Of a stretch of DNA of 14,589 nucleotides, positions 1 through 5,980 are shown in pieces. Numbering within the stretch: position 1 is the stretch's first letter; every line of letters begins with the position of its first letter. This stretch comes from Phycisphaerales bacterium UBA4658 (lineage in GTDB: Bacteria; Planctomycetota; Phycisphaerae; Phycisphaerales; UBA1924): NCBI GenBank assembly GCA_002405485.1, contig DHLW01000056.1, forward strand, positions 587-15,175. The letters are read 5' to 3'. Under the pieces are notes generated by a model. That model did no database searches. It was not told the DNA's origin and saw only the letters and a program-made list of their open reading frames with translations. Made by a program: the position numbers and the translations under genes.

Positions 1-462
1 GACGTCTTCGGGCACGTGCCCCTGCACACGCTGAGGGTCTTTGCCGACTTCCTGCAGACCTATGGCAAGGCGGCGATGCTCTGCGAGGACGAGGAGCACG
101 TGAAGCGGCTGGGTCGGCTGTTCTGGTTCACCGTCGAGTTCGGGCTCATCCGCGAGCAGGGCAAGATCAAGGTCTACGGCTCGGGGCTGGTGAGCAGCCA
201 CGGCGAGTCGGCCTATGCGCTCACGGGCGAGTGGGAGAAGGGCGGGCGATCGGCGACCCCCGACTGCACGCCGCGAGACGTGCCCGAGTATCGCCCCTTC
301 GATCTCGAGCGGGTGTGCAACACCGACTTTGAGATCGATCACTACCAGCCGATCTATTACGTGCTGGAGAGCTTCGAGCAGTTGCGCGATGCCATGAACA
401 CTTATGCGGAACAGGTCATCGGCGAGGCCGGGCTGGCCGCGGCGGGCGCGGGAAAGCGCTGA
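1..462 (+). CDS. phhA: Phenylalanine 4-monooxygenase, C-terminal part (5' end outside window)
   Basis: This is the catalytic C-terminal part of a tetrahydropterin- and non-haem-iron-dependent aromatic amino acid hydroxylase, most likely converting phenylalanine to tyrosine in the cytoplasm. The frame is open from base 1, so the gene starts upstream. The first residues, DVFGHVPL, are the end of the family's iron-binding motif (H-[DE]-x-F-G-H-x-P-L). The His in this stretch (visible residue 5) is the second iron ligand, and the first lies just outside the window. The third ligand is Glu46 in FWFTVEFGL. Further family landmarks are YGSGLVSSHGE and the C-terminal Q-P-I-Y-Y-V-L-E-S-F-E-Q-L. The motif reads GHVPLH where the family usually has GHxPLL. 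No pterin carbinolamine dehydratase (phhB) follows. The gene converges on the guanylyltransferase gene with a 31-bp gap. Tyrosine or tryptophan hydroxylase is less likely in a bacterium. Confidence 0.93.
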   Translation, partial: DVFGHVPLHTLRVFADFLQTYGKAAMLCEDEEHVKRLGRLFWFTVEFGLIREQGKIKVYGSGLVSSHGESAYALTGEWEKGGRSATPDCTPRDVPEYRPFDLERVCNTDFEIDHYQPIYYVLESFEQLRDAMNTYAEQVIGEAGLAAAGAGKR

Positions 463-493
463 CGCGGCCGCCGCGACGCGCAGGGGCGACGCG

Positions 494-1687
494 CTACTTC
501 AGCTCGTCGGGCACCATCGCGTGCAGCTTCTTGAGTTGCTCGGCATATGCGCGAGGCATGACGAGCGTGGCTTCGGGCGTGTGGACCACGATCAGGTCCT
601 TCACGCCGAGCACGCCGACGGTGTGCGGGGCCTTGCCCGGCGCCGACTCGCCCACGATGAGCGTGCCCGCCGAGTCCACCAGCAACGCCTTGACCTGGCC
701 CCCGACGCGATTGCCCTGCGCGTCGGCGTTGAGGGTCTCGGCATAGCTCGGCCACGAGCCGACGTCGAGCCAGTCCACGTCGGTGGCAACGGTGCAGATG
801 GACACCTGGGAATCCCGGCTGGCGGGCTCCATGACGGCGTAGTCGACGCTGATCTTGGGCAGCGTCGGGTACACCTCGCCCACGACGCGCTGCTGATCAC
901 GCGTGCCCCACGCGGCCTGGATCTTCATCAGCCCGGCGTGGCTCTCTGGCTTGAAGCGCTTGAGACAGTCCAGGAACGCGCCGGCGTGAAAGACGAACAT
1001 GCCGGAGTTCCACCCGAAGTGCCCGGACTCGAAGTACGCCTGGGCCCGCGGAAGGTCGGGCTTCTCGACAAAGCGGGCGACGCGGTAGGCCAGCGGCTTG
1101 CCCCCGAGCGACGCGGGCGACGTGGCCGACTCGGGCACGCCGTGGATCGCCGGCCCGCGCTCGACATAGCCAAACCCCGTCGCCGGGTACGTGGGCTTGA
1201 TGGAAAACGTCACCAGCCGGCGCGGATCCTGCTCGACCAGGCGGAAGCCCAGCTCGGCCCGCTGGCGGAAGACATCTTCCGGAGTGATCAGGTGATCGGC
1301 GGTGAGCACGATGAACGCGGCGTCCTTGTCGAGCTTGTGCAGGACGGCGGCGGCGAAGCCGACGGCGTTCACAGTGTCGCGTCCGATCGGCTCGCCCAGG
1401 ATGCGGTCGTCGGTGAACTCGGGGATGGCGGCGAGGATCTGCTCGCGGAACGACTCCCCGGTGCAGATGTACCGCCGCTCGGGGGGGACGAGCCCGTCCA
1501 CGCGACGAGCCGCGATCTCAAGCAGCGAGAGCGGGCGATCCGGATGGCTGGCGTCCGGCGGGAGCTTGGCGGTGTAGCGACCGGACCCGGGAACGATGAG
1601 CGGAAGGAGCTGCTTTGGCCGCTGGGCTCGGCTCATTGGCCAGAGCCGCGTGCCCGATCCGCCGGCCATGATCATCGCGTAGCGCAT
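494..1687 (-). CDS. manC: Mannose-1-phosphate guanylyltransferase (GDP-mannose pyrophosphorylase)
   Basis: This enzyme makes GDP-mannose from mannose 1-phosphate and GTP, supplying polysaccharide and glycan synthesis in the cytoplasm. The 397-residue protein opens with the nucleotidyltransferase signature GGSGTRLWPMSR (residues 9-20) followed by RPKQLLPL. It then shows TADH (129-132), GFGYVE (171-176), FVEKP (206-210), WNSGMF (226-231) and DVDWLDVGSW (302-311). It lacks the C-terminal phosphomannose isomerase domain of the roughly 470-residue bifunctional enzymes, so it is the short form. The ATG at 1687 is chosen because the signature follows within ten residues; the frame stays open to 1822, but that extension overlaps the divergent gene and looks non-coding. 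Oddities are an inserted segment at about residues 33-54 and EPIGRDTVNA where the family usually has EPxxRNTAPA. The gene is transcribed divergently from the hisN-like gene. Confidence 0.93.
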   Translation of the reverse strand: MRYAMIMAGGSGTRLWPMSRAQRPKQLLPLIVPGSGRYTAKLPPDASHPDRPLSLLEIAARRVDGLVPPERRYICTGESFREQILAAIPEFTDDRILGEPIGRDTVNAVGFAAAVLHKLDKDAAFIVLTADHLITPEDVFRQRAELGFRLVEQDPRRLVTFSIKPTYPATGFGYVERGPAIHGVPESATSPASLGGKPLAYRVARFVEKPDLPRAQAYFESGHFGWNSGMFVFHAGAFLDCLKRFKPESHAGLMKIQAAWGTRDQQRVVGEVYPTLPKISVDYAVMEPASRDSQVSICTVATDVDWLDVGSWPSYAETLNADAQGNRVGGQVKALLVDSAGTLIVGESAPGKAPHTVGVLGVKDLIVVHTPEATLVMPRAYAEQLKKLHAMVPDELK

Positions 1688-1696
1688 GGTGGAAGG

Positions 1697-1702
1697 AGCG
1701 TA
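1697..1702 (-). promoter_or_regulatory. Candidate -10 element of manC (TACGCT)
   Basis: On the minus strand TACGCT lies 9 nt before the manC ATG, and no Shine-Dalgarno sequence lies between. At this distance the transcript would begin at or within a few bases of the start codon. I see no convincing -35. The identical hexamer stands before the divergent hisN-like gene. Confidence 0.4.
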
Positions 1703-1732
1703 GCCGAAAACCAGGAGATCCGGGAACGGACG

Positions 1733-1743
1733 GACATGATGTC
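1733..1743. promoter_or_regulatory. Palindrome GACAT-G-ATGTC in divergent promoter region
   Basis: A perfect 5+1+5 inverted repeat lies close to midway between the two outward-facing TACGCT hexamers of manC and the hisN-like gene. Its position would suit an operator acting on both promoters. It is short and could be chance; no regulator gene is nearby. Confidence 0.2.
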
Positions 1744-1789
1744 GGCGACGTGGGCGGATCGTGGGAGAACCGTGCCGAGCGTCGACTGA

Positions 1790-1795
1790 TACGCT
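1790..1795 (+). promoter_or_regulatory. Candidate -10 element of hisN-like gene (TACGCT)
   Basis: TACGCT, preceded by TGA, lies 7 nt before the ATG at 1803. There is no Shine-Dalgarno sequence in between, which fits a leaderless or nearly leaderless transcript. No clear -35 was found at 16-18 nt upstream. Confidence 0.42.
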
Positions 1796-1802
1796 TGGCG
1801 GC

Positions 1803-2597
1803 ATGTCCACCCCAGAACTCACCTCGCTCCTGAATGTCGCCCTCGAAGCCGCCTATGCCGGCGGCCGACGCACGCTCGCCTACTTCAACGCCGGCGCCGG
1901 ATCGGCGGCGATCGAGGAAAAGGCAGACGAGACGCCGGTGACCCAGGCCGACAAGGAGGCCGAGCTGGTCATCCGGGGCGTCATCAGCAAGGCGTTTCCG
2001 TCGCACGCGCTGCTGGGCGAAGAGCACGGCTTGTCCGCGGGCGACCCGTCGCGCACATGGGTGATCGATCCGATCGACGGCACCAAGAGCTTCGTGCACG
2101 GCGTGCCGCTGTATGGGTCGGTGGTCGGGTGCTTGGTAAACGACCAGCCGCTGGTGGGCGCGGTGTATCTGCCCGCGCTCGATGAGCTGTATGGCGCGGC
2201 GATCGGGCACGGCGCGACGATGAACGGCAGGGCATGCCGCGTGAGCAATGTCTCGCAGTTCAAGGATGCGACGCTGCTCGCGGGGAGCATCACGCGGGCG
2301 ATCGATCGGTCGGATGCGTATATGACGCTCGCGAAGCAGGTGAAGCTCAACCGCGGGTGGGGCGACGTCTTTGGCTACATGCTGGTGGCGAGCGGCAGAG
2401 CGGAGATGATGCTCGACCCGCGCATCAGCATCTGGGACATCTGCGGCATCGCGCCGATCATCAAGGAAGCGGGCGGATGGCTGGGGGATTGGTCGGGTGC
2501 CGAGACGGTGAAGGGCAAGGACTGCGTGGCGGTGAATGGGGCGTTGAAGGGGCCGCTGCTCGATGTGCTGCGGGGGGAGAAGCGGAACGTAAGGTGA
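1803..2597 (+). CDS. hisN: Inositol-monophosphatase-family phosphatase, probably histidinol-phosphatase HisN
   Basis: This 264-residue protein is a Mg2+-dependent sugar-phosphate phosphatase of the IMPase fold. The metal-binding residues are in place: GEEHG (72-76), DPIDGT (89-94) and the second aspartate motif WD (211-212). The wording around the active site (K-S-F-V-H-G-V-P-L-Y-G after DPIDGT, then GWGDVFGYMLVASGRAEMML before WD) resembles HisN enzymes, which remove phosphate from L-histidinol phosphate in histidine synthesis. Inositol phosphatase or a related activity remains possible. The ATG at 1803 is chosen because the helix of the family's N-terminus begins right after it; the open frame to 1761 adds 14 residues that overlap the promoter region. 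No other histidine gene is present, so context gives no further support. Confidence 0.85.
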   Translation: MSTPELTSLLNVALEAAYAGGRRTLAYFNAGAGSAAIEEKADETPVTQADKEAELVIRGVISKAFPSHALLGEEHGLSAGDPSRTWVIDPIDGTKSFVHGVPLYGSVVGCLVNDQPLVGAVYLPALDELYGAAIGHGATMNGRACRVSNVSQFKDATLLAGSITRAIDRSDAYMTLAKQVKLNRGWGDVFGYMLVASGRAEMMLDPRISIWDICGIAPIIKEAGGWLGDWSGAETVKGKDCVAVNGALKGPLLDVLRGEKRNVR

Positions 2598-2613
2598 GTC
2601 GCGAGGCCCTGGC

Positions 2614-2634
2614 CGCCAATGGCAGGGATTGGCG
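2614..2634. repeat. Inverted repeat CGCCAAT-N7-ATTGGCG
   Basis: A perfect 7-bp inverted repeat with a 7-nt spacer lies 16 nt after the hisN-like stop and 29 nt before the ParD-like start. It could be an operator for the ribbon-helix-helix protein, as ParD-type antitoxins usually repress their own promoters, or a hairpin at the end of the hisN-like transcript. Only a weak T-rich stretch (ATTTCT) follows, so a classic intrinsic terminator is doubtful. Confidence 0.35.
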
Positions 2635-2650
2635 ATTTCTGCCACGTCTC

Positions 2651-2654
2651 GGAG
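2651..2654 (+). promoter_or_regulatory. Ribosome binding site GGAG deciding the parD-like start
   Basis: GGAG lies 9 nt before the ATG at 2664, and no such sequence precedes the alternative ATG at 2688. This favours the longer start, giving the N-terminus MAASSTISMNISLP. Confidence 0.45.
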
Positions 2655-2663
2655 ACTTGGTGC

Positions 2664-2837
2664 ATGGCTGCATCGAGCACCATCAGCATGAACATCTCGC
2701 TTCCTGAGCCGCTGAAGCGCTTCGTGGACGGCAAAGTGGCCAGCGGAATGTACGGGCCGGCGAGTGCGTGTGTGCGCGAGGCGATCCGCGAGAGACTCGG
2801 GCGAGATCAGGCCGTGCCGAGGCGAGCGCGGCGCTGA
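2664..2837 (+). CDS. Short ParD/CopG-like ribbon-helix-helix antitoxin, no toxin partner
   Basis: The 57-residue product resembles the N-terminal DNA-binding half of type II ParD antitoxins. The beta strand MNISLPEPLKRFVDG is followed by the helices VASGMYGPASACVREAIRER. ParD proteins are usually about 80-90 residues; here the protein ends soon after the RHH fold with the basic tail RRARR. The region that normally wraps the ParE toxin is therefore missing. No ParE/RelE gene follows: only 42 bp separate it from the next, unrelated gene. It may be a degraded toxin-antitoxin remnant, an anti-toxin acting on a toxin elsewhere, or a small transcription factor. The start at 2664 is supported by GGAG upstream; ATG 2688 would give 49 residues. 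Nearly all the sequence-based evidence is the RHH motif. Confidence 0.7.
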   Translation: MAASSTISMNISLPEPLKRFVDGKVASGMYGPASACVREAIRERLGRDQAVPRRARR

Positions 2838-2865
2838 CGGCGAACCTGGTCATTTTGGTTCCGAC

Positions 2866-2871
2866 TATGCT
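2866..2871 (+). promoter_or_regulatory. Candidate -10 element of first zinc-ribbon membrane gene (TATGCT)
   Basis: TATGCT lies 8 nt before the ATG at 2880, with no Shine-Dalgarno sequence in the gap. It belongs to the same TAYSST-near-ATG pattern seen at four other genes here. No good -35 was seen. Confidence 0.4.
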
Positions 2872-2879
2872 GCGTTGCA

Positions 2880-3650
2880 ATGCTGCGCCGCACGTTCCCG
2901 CCATTGGTGTCTGAGCCGAAATGCCTGAACTGTCAGTATGATCTGCGCGGGCTGCGCGATGACATGCAGTGCCCGGAATGCGGGCTGGAGGTGCGGGTGT
3001 CGCTGCAGGGCGACGGCCTGACGGGTCAGCCGCTCATCGACACGTCTCGCAGCGTGACCACGCTGTTGTGCATCTCGTTCGGCCGCTCGCTCGCTGCTGT
3101 CGGTCTCGTCGTAAGCATCGCATTCCAAAGCACTCTTCTTGTCCAATGCGTTGCTGCGGCGTTTGTCGTCCTCACGCTCTCACGGGTGTGGATCGCGGCG
3201 CGACTCTGCAACGGGTTGGTTCCACACTCGAAGTTGCAGGTGCACCGCCGGCGCTGCCGGGTGATGATGGCGGCCGAGATCTTCCGAGGACTTGTCACCA
3301 CTCTCAGCGGACTTGCACTCTCGGCATCGATCTTTGGTGCAGACCCGAATGCTCTTGATGAGTTCTTCAATGGGCCTTTGGTCATCCTTGTGCCAGCCAC
3401 GGAAGCGATATGCCACTTCCCGAGTGAGGCGTTCTTCTTGTCGCTGGCGCAAAGGATCGGAGCAGACAGATACGCCAGAACCAGGTATATGTGCGTGATG
3501 GCTGAGAGCGTGCTTGCAACTGTGCTTTGTCTGCTGTTCGGTGTTGGACCGCTCTTGGCGATGCTGCTGCACCTCTCGGTGTCGTTCGATCTCGCACGGA
3601 AGTTTGATCGACGAGCGACACGCGAGCGTGCCGCTTCAGCATCTCGATAG
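2880..3650 (+). CDS. Zinc-ribbon integral membrane protein, unknown function (paralogue 1)
   Basis: I do not know the function of this 256-residue protein. Its N-terminus has four cysteines in C-x2-C-x12-C-x2-C (Cys15, 18, 31, 34; CLNCQYDLRGL then CPECG), a probable zinc ribbon. The rest is hydrophobic, with likely membrane segments near residues 59-82, 87-108, 133-152, 163-178 and 207-236, and a basic C-terminal tail. The same layout, with identical cysteine spacing, recurs in the protein at 4149-5006. The gene uses codons rare in the neighbours (ATA, AGA, AGG), and a hand count over 3301-3540 gives about 55% GC against about 68% in a sample of speA. This points to later acquisition or relaxed selection. 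The ATG at 2880 is the first in-frame start. Confidence 0.78.
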   Translation: MLRRTFPPLVSEPKCLNCQYDLRGLRDDMQCPECGLEVRVSLQGDGLTGQPLIDTSRSVTTLLCISFGRSLAAVGLVVSIAFQSTLLVQCVAAAFVVLTLSRVWIAARLCNGLVPHSKLQVHRRRCRVMMAAEIFRGLVTTLSGLALSASIFGADPNALDEFFNGPLVILVPATEAICHFPSEAFFLSLAQRIGADRYARTRYMCVMAESVLATVLCLLFGVGPLLAMLLHLSVSFDLARKFDRRATRERAASASR

Positions 3651-3665
3651 CGCCGCGCGGTTGCG

Positions 3666-3671
3666 TATCCT
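3666..3671 (+). promoter_or_regulatory. Candidate -10 element of OsmC-family gene (TATCCT)
   Basis: TATCCT lies 6 nt before the ATG at 3678, within the 27-bp gap after the previous stop codon. No Shine-Dalgarno sequence is present. The spacing would place the transcription start at the ATG itself. Confidence 0.42.
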
Positions 3672-3677
3672 CACCCC

Positions 3678-4088
3678 ATGCTCACCATCCACGTCCGCTA
3701 CACCGGCCACAAGAAGTGCGACCTCGTCCACCCCGAGGGCGCGACACTTCGCACCGATGCCCCCAAGGACATCGGCGGCGACGCCAGCGCGTTCAGCCCG
3801 ACCGATCTCGTCGCCTCGGGGCTCGCCTCGTGCATCCTCACAACCATCGCCATGTGGGGCGAGCGGAACGGGCTGGATATCACCGGGGCCTCGGCGAGCG
3901 TTGAGAAGCACATGTCCACCCCCCCATCGCCGCGGCGGATCGCCCGGCTGCCGGTCGTTGTGAACATCCCCGCCGCCGCGGTTCCCGTCGACATGCGTGA
4001 GCGTCTGGAGAAGATCGGGCACGCCTGCCCCGTGCACGCAAGCTTGCATCCCGAGGTCGATGCCCCGATCGAGTATCGCTACACCTGA
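3678..4088 (+). CDS. OsmC-family protein (probable peroxide-related thiol protein)
   Basis: The 136-residue product matches the OsmC/Ohr fold in length and motifs. It has SPTDLVASGLASC (residues 40-52), which carries the first conserved cysteine, Cys52, at the start of the central helix, and ACPVHASL (116-123) with the second, Cys117. In OsmC and Ohr these two cysteines reduce peroxides, preferentially organic ones. The protein looks cytoplasmic, with no signal peptide. The sequence seems closer to the broad OsmC/YhfA-like group than to Ohr, so the substrate is uncertain. It sits between the two zinc-ribbon membrane genes, 27 bp after one and 60 bp before the other, all in the same direction, and may have its own promoter. 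Confidence 0.88.
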   Translation: MLTIHVRYTGHKKCDLVHPEGATLRTDAPKDIGGDASAFSPTDLVASGLASCILTTIAMWGERNGLDITGASASVEKHMSTPPSPRRIARLPVVVNIPAAAVPVDMRERLEKIGHACPVHASLHPEVDAPIEYRYT

Positions 4089-4136
4089 TCGTCCACATCG
4101 TCCCGAAGAGTCTTGCATCAAACCAGGGTTTTTCTG

Positions 4137-4142
4137 TACCGT
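4137..4142 (+). promoter_or_regulatory. Candidate promoter of second zinc-ribbon membrane gene (TACCGT)
   Basis: TACCGT lies 6 nt before the ATG at 4149, again without a convincing Shine-Dalgarno sequence. A TTGCAT at 4113-4118 is 18 nt upstream and is a weak -35 candidate. Confidence 0.35.
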
Positions 4143-4148
4143 ACTGGA

Positions 4149-5006
4149 ATGAGCCAGACTTCGATCGGTGCGACACCTCCCGCCGTTCCCAGCTCAGGTG
4201 CTTCGTCGCTGCTCGTGGATGGCGATCGCAACTGCGTGAAGTGCTCGTACAACATCAGAGGCCTGCCCATCGCGGGCAAGTGCCCTGAGTGCGGGACCGA
4301 CGTGGCCATGTCGCTCAAGGGCGTCTTGCTTCAGTACGCCTCGCCGGAGTACCTGGCGACGATTCGGAGCGGCCTTGGGCTGGTGCTCAATGGCATCCTT
4401 CTGTACATCGTCTACTTTCTCCTGTCGATCGTCATCGGACTCGTGGTCGGCGCGACCGCGGGCGGACTTCCCCGCGGGTTCATGCTGCTGCTCGCCGTGC
4501 TCGGCACGGCTGTACAGGGCATGATCCTGTTTGGCTACTGGAAGTACACACAGCCCGATCCAGGGTTCATCGGGCGCGAGATGCCCGACACAGCGCGGAA
4601 GATCGTGCGCATCGCCGTGATCATCCAGGGCGCCGCCGCGGTCATCGCGCTCCCGGCCCAGCTTGGCGCCAACTTTGGCGGCGCAGGCGGGTTGGCTGCG
4701 GCGATCGGCGTGTTGATCATGATCGTCGGCTTCGTGTCGTTTGCGGCGTGGATCATGGGCTTCTTCGGGATCATGCGCTACACCGACTGGATGGCCCGTC
4801 GCATCCCTGATCAGTTCGTGATCGCGCGCGTCAAGCTGTACATCTGGCTGCTCCCGGTCATCGCCGTCGTCGGGCTGGTCGTGTTCGGGCTCGGGCCGCT
4901 CATCGCGCTCGTGATGTACTGGAATCTGCTGGATCGGATGCGCAAGCACCTGAAAGCCATCCATGTCTCGGGGCAGCCCGCCGAGCTACCCAGGCGACTG
5001 GCCTGA
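4149..5006 (+). CDS. Zinc-ribbon integral membrane protein, unknown function (paralogue 2)
   Basis: This 285-residue protein begins with a 28-residue Ser/Pro-rich leader, then a four-cysteine ribbon, C-x2-C-x12-C-x2-C (Cys29, 32, 45, 48; CVKCSYNIRGL then CPECG). Likely membrane segments follow at about 77-103, 111-131, 152-172, 181-208 and 229-260, the last perhaps two segments. It ends in a basic cytoplasmic-looking tail (RMRKHLK). It shares the ribbon layout and overall plan with the protein at 2880-3650, but the membrane parts have little obvious identity. Composition is GC-rich like the surroundings, unlike its paralogue. ATG 4149 is chosen over the TTG at 4113 because the -10 candidate lies between them. 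I cannot assign a function. It converges on the SDR gene with a 24-bp gap. Confidence 0.8.
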   Translation: MSQTSIGATPPAVPSSGASSLLVDGDRNCVKCSYNIRGLPIAGKCPECGTDVAMSLKGVLLQYASPEYLATIRSGLGLVLNGILLYIVYFLLSIVIGLVVGATAGGLPRGFMLLLAVLGTAVQGMILFGYWKYTQPDPGFIGREMPDTARKIVRIAVIIQGAAAVIALPAQLGANFGGAGGLAAAIGVLIMIVGFVSFAAWIMGFFGIMRYTDWMARRIPDQFVIARVKLYIWLLPVIAVVGLVVFGLGPLIALVMYWNLLDRMRKHLKAIHVSGQPAELPRRLA

Positions 5007-5030
5007 GCGGACCACCTTGAACGCATGGCG

Positions 5031-5849
5031 TCATCGCCCGCCGGGCTGGGCTTCCCAGCCGGCAAGGATGCCTCCGTCGAGCGTGAGCTCGCTCCCGGTC
5101 ATGTACGCGGACTCATCCGACGCCAGGAACACCACGAGGTGGGCGACGTCTTGGGGTGTGCCCATTCGTCCAAGCGGGACGGAGGCGGCGACCTGGGCGA
5201 TGGCCTCCTCGCGGGCGGCTCCCTCGCCGAGCATGTGGTCCCACATGGGCGTGAGAATCGACCCAGGGTGGATGGAGTTGCACCGGATGCCCATGGCGTG
5301 CTGGGCGCAGTACAGCGCGACGCTCTTGGTATGGTTGCGGATGGCGGCCTTGCTGGCGGCATAGGCGGCGGCCCCGGCGATCCCGACGACCCCGGACCTT
5401 GACGAGATATTGATGATCGACCCGCCTCTGGGCCGCCCGCCGATCGGACGCTTCATCACCCCGATGGCGTGCTTGCATCCCAGAAACGTGCCTTCAGCGT
5501 TCACGGCGTGGACGCGCCGCCAGGACTCCAGCGAGGCGTGTTCGGGGTCCTGTGGCCCGTCGGGACGATCGAATCCGGTGACGCCCGCGTTGTTCACCAG
5601 CACGTCCAGCCGACCCGCCTCGCGGACGATCCCGTCCATGACGCCGATCCACTGGCGCTCATCGGCGACATCCAGATGGACATACCGGGCATTTCCACCG
5701 ATCTCCCGGGCGACCTTGGCCCCCTCGGAATCGAGGATGTCCGAGACCCAGACCGATGCCCCCTCGTGCGCAAGGGCCCTGGCGCACGCGGCCCCGATGC
5801 CCCTGGCAGAGCCCGTGACGAGCGCAACTTTGCCGGCGACTCTGCCCAT
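5031..5849 (-). CDS. Short-chain dehydrogenase/reductase (classical SDR, probably NAD-dependent)
   Basis: The 272-residue product is a complete classical SDR. It has the Rossmann glycine motif TGSARGIG (residues 12-19), NNAG (86-89), an active-site Asn in VNAEG (117), Ser150, and Tyr163/Lys167 in YAASK. The ending, LTLDGG, is typical of the family. Asp37 at the end of the second beta strand (VSDILD) suggests NAD(H) rather than NADP(H). The substrate is unknown; the middle resembles cyclic-alcohol and 3-oxoacyl-ACP reductase-type SDRs, which sequence reading alone cannot separate. ATG 5849 is chosen since the Rossmann strand begins six residues later. The frame stays open to 6278, but that extension covers the speA leader and looks like non-coding high-GC sequence. 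The gene is divergent from speA. Confidence 0.9.
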   Translation of the reverse strand: MGRVAGKVALVTGSARGIGAACARALAHEGASVWVSDILDSEGAKVAREIGGNARYVHLDVADERQWIGVMDGIVREAGRLDVLVNNAGVTGFDRPDGPQDPEHASLESWRRVHAVNAEGTFLGCKHAIGVMKRPIGGRPRGGSIINISSRSGVVGIAGAAAYAASKAAIRNHTKSVALYCAQHAMGIRCNSIHPGSILTPMWDHMLGEGAAREEAIAQVAASVPLGRMGTPQDVAHLVVFLASDESAYMTGSELTLDGGILAGWEAQPGGR

Positions 5850-5974
5850 GAGCGTTCCCAGGGCCCCCGAGATCCGATCGTACGCGATCCCGCGAGGGTC
5901 GACGCGCCGTGCTCTGACTTCCCCCCGGGTCAGGATGCGGGACAGAATCTCCTTCCCGGCACGCAAAGCGGTGA

Positions 5975-5980
5975 TACACT
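5975..5980 (+). promoter_or_regulatory. Candidate distal -10 element of speA (TGATACACT)
   Basis: TACACT, preceded by TGA one base upstream as in an extended -10, is the best -10 match in the 376-bp region before speA. If used, it would give an untranslated leader of about 240 nt. I did not find a good -35. A nearer hexamer, CACACT at 6213-6218, lies 7 nt before the ATG but lacks the conserved first T. Confidence 0.35.

Noticed and set aside
461..493. Three GACGCG copies in the convergent gap between phhA and manC as a repeat or terminator
   Set aside because: The unit is 6 bp in very GC-rich sequence, spacing is uneven (14 and 13 bp), and no clear hairpin with a T-run forms.
404..1789. 461-codon + strand open frame opposite manC
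   Set aside because: It is antisense to a well-recognised enzyme and its product has the Arg/His/Asp-rich composition of high-GC shadow frames.
2838..2879. Possible ParE toxin remnant after the antitoxin
   Set aside because: The 42 bp show no ParE-like sequence in any frame and are too short to judge.
4121..4136. T-run after the OsmC gene as an intrinsic terminator
   Set aside because: No stem precedes the T-run; it more likely lies inside the next gene's promoter.
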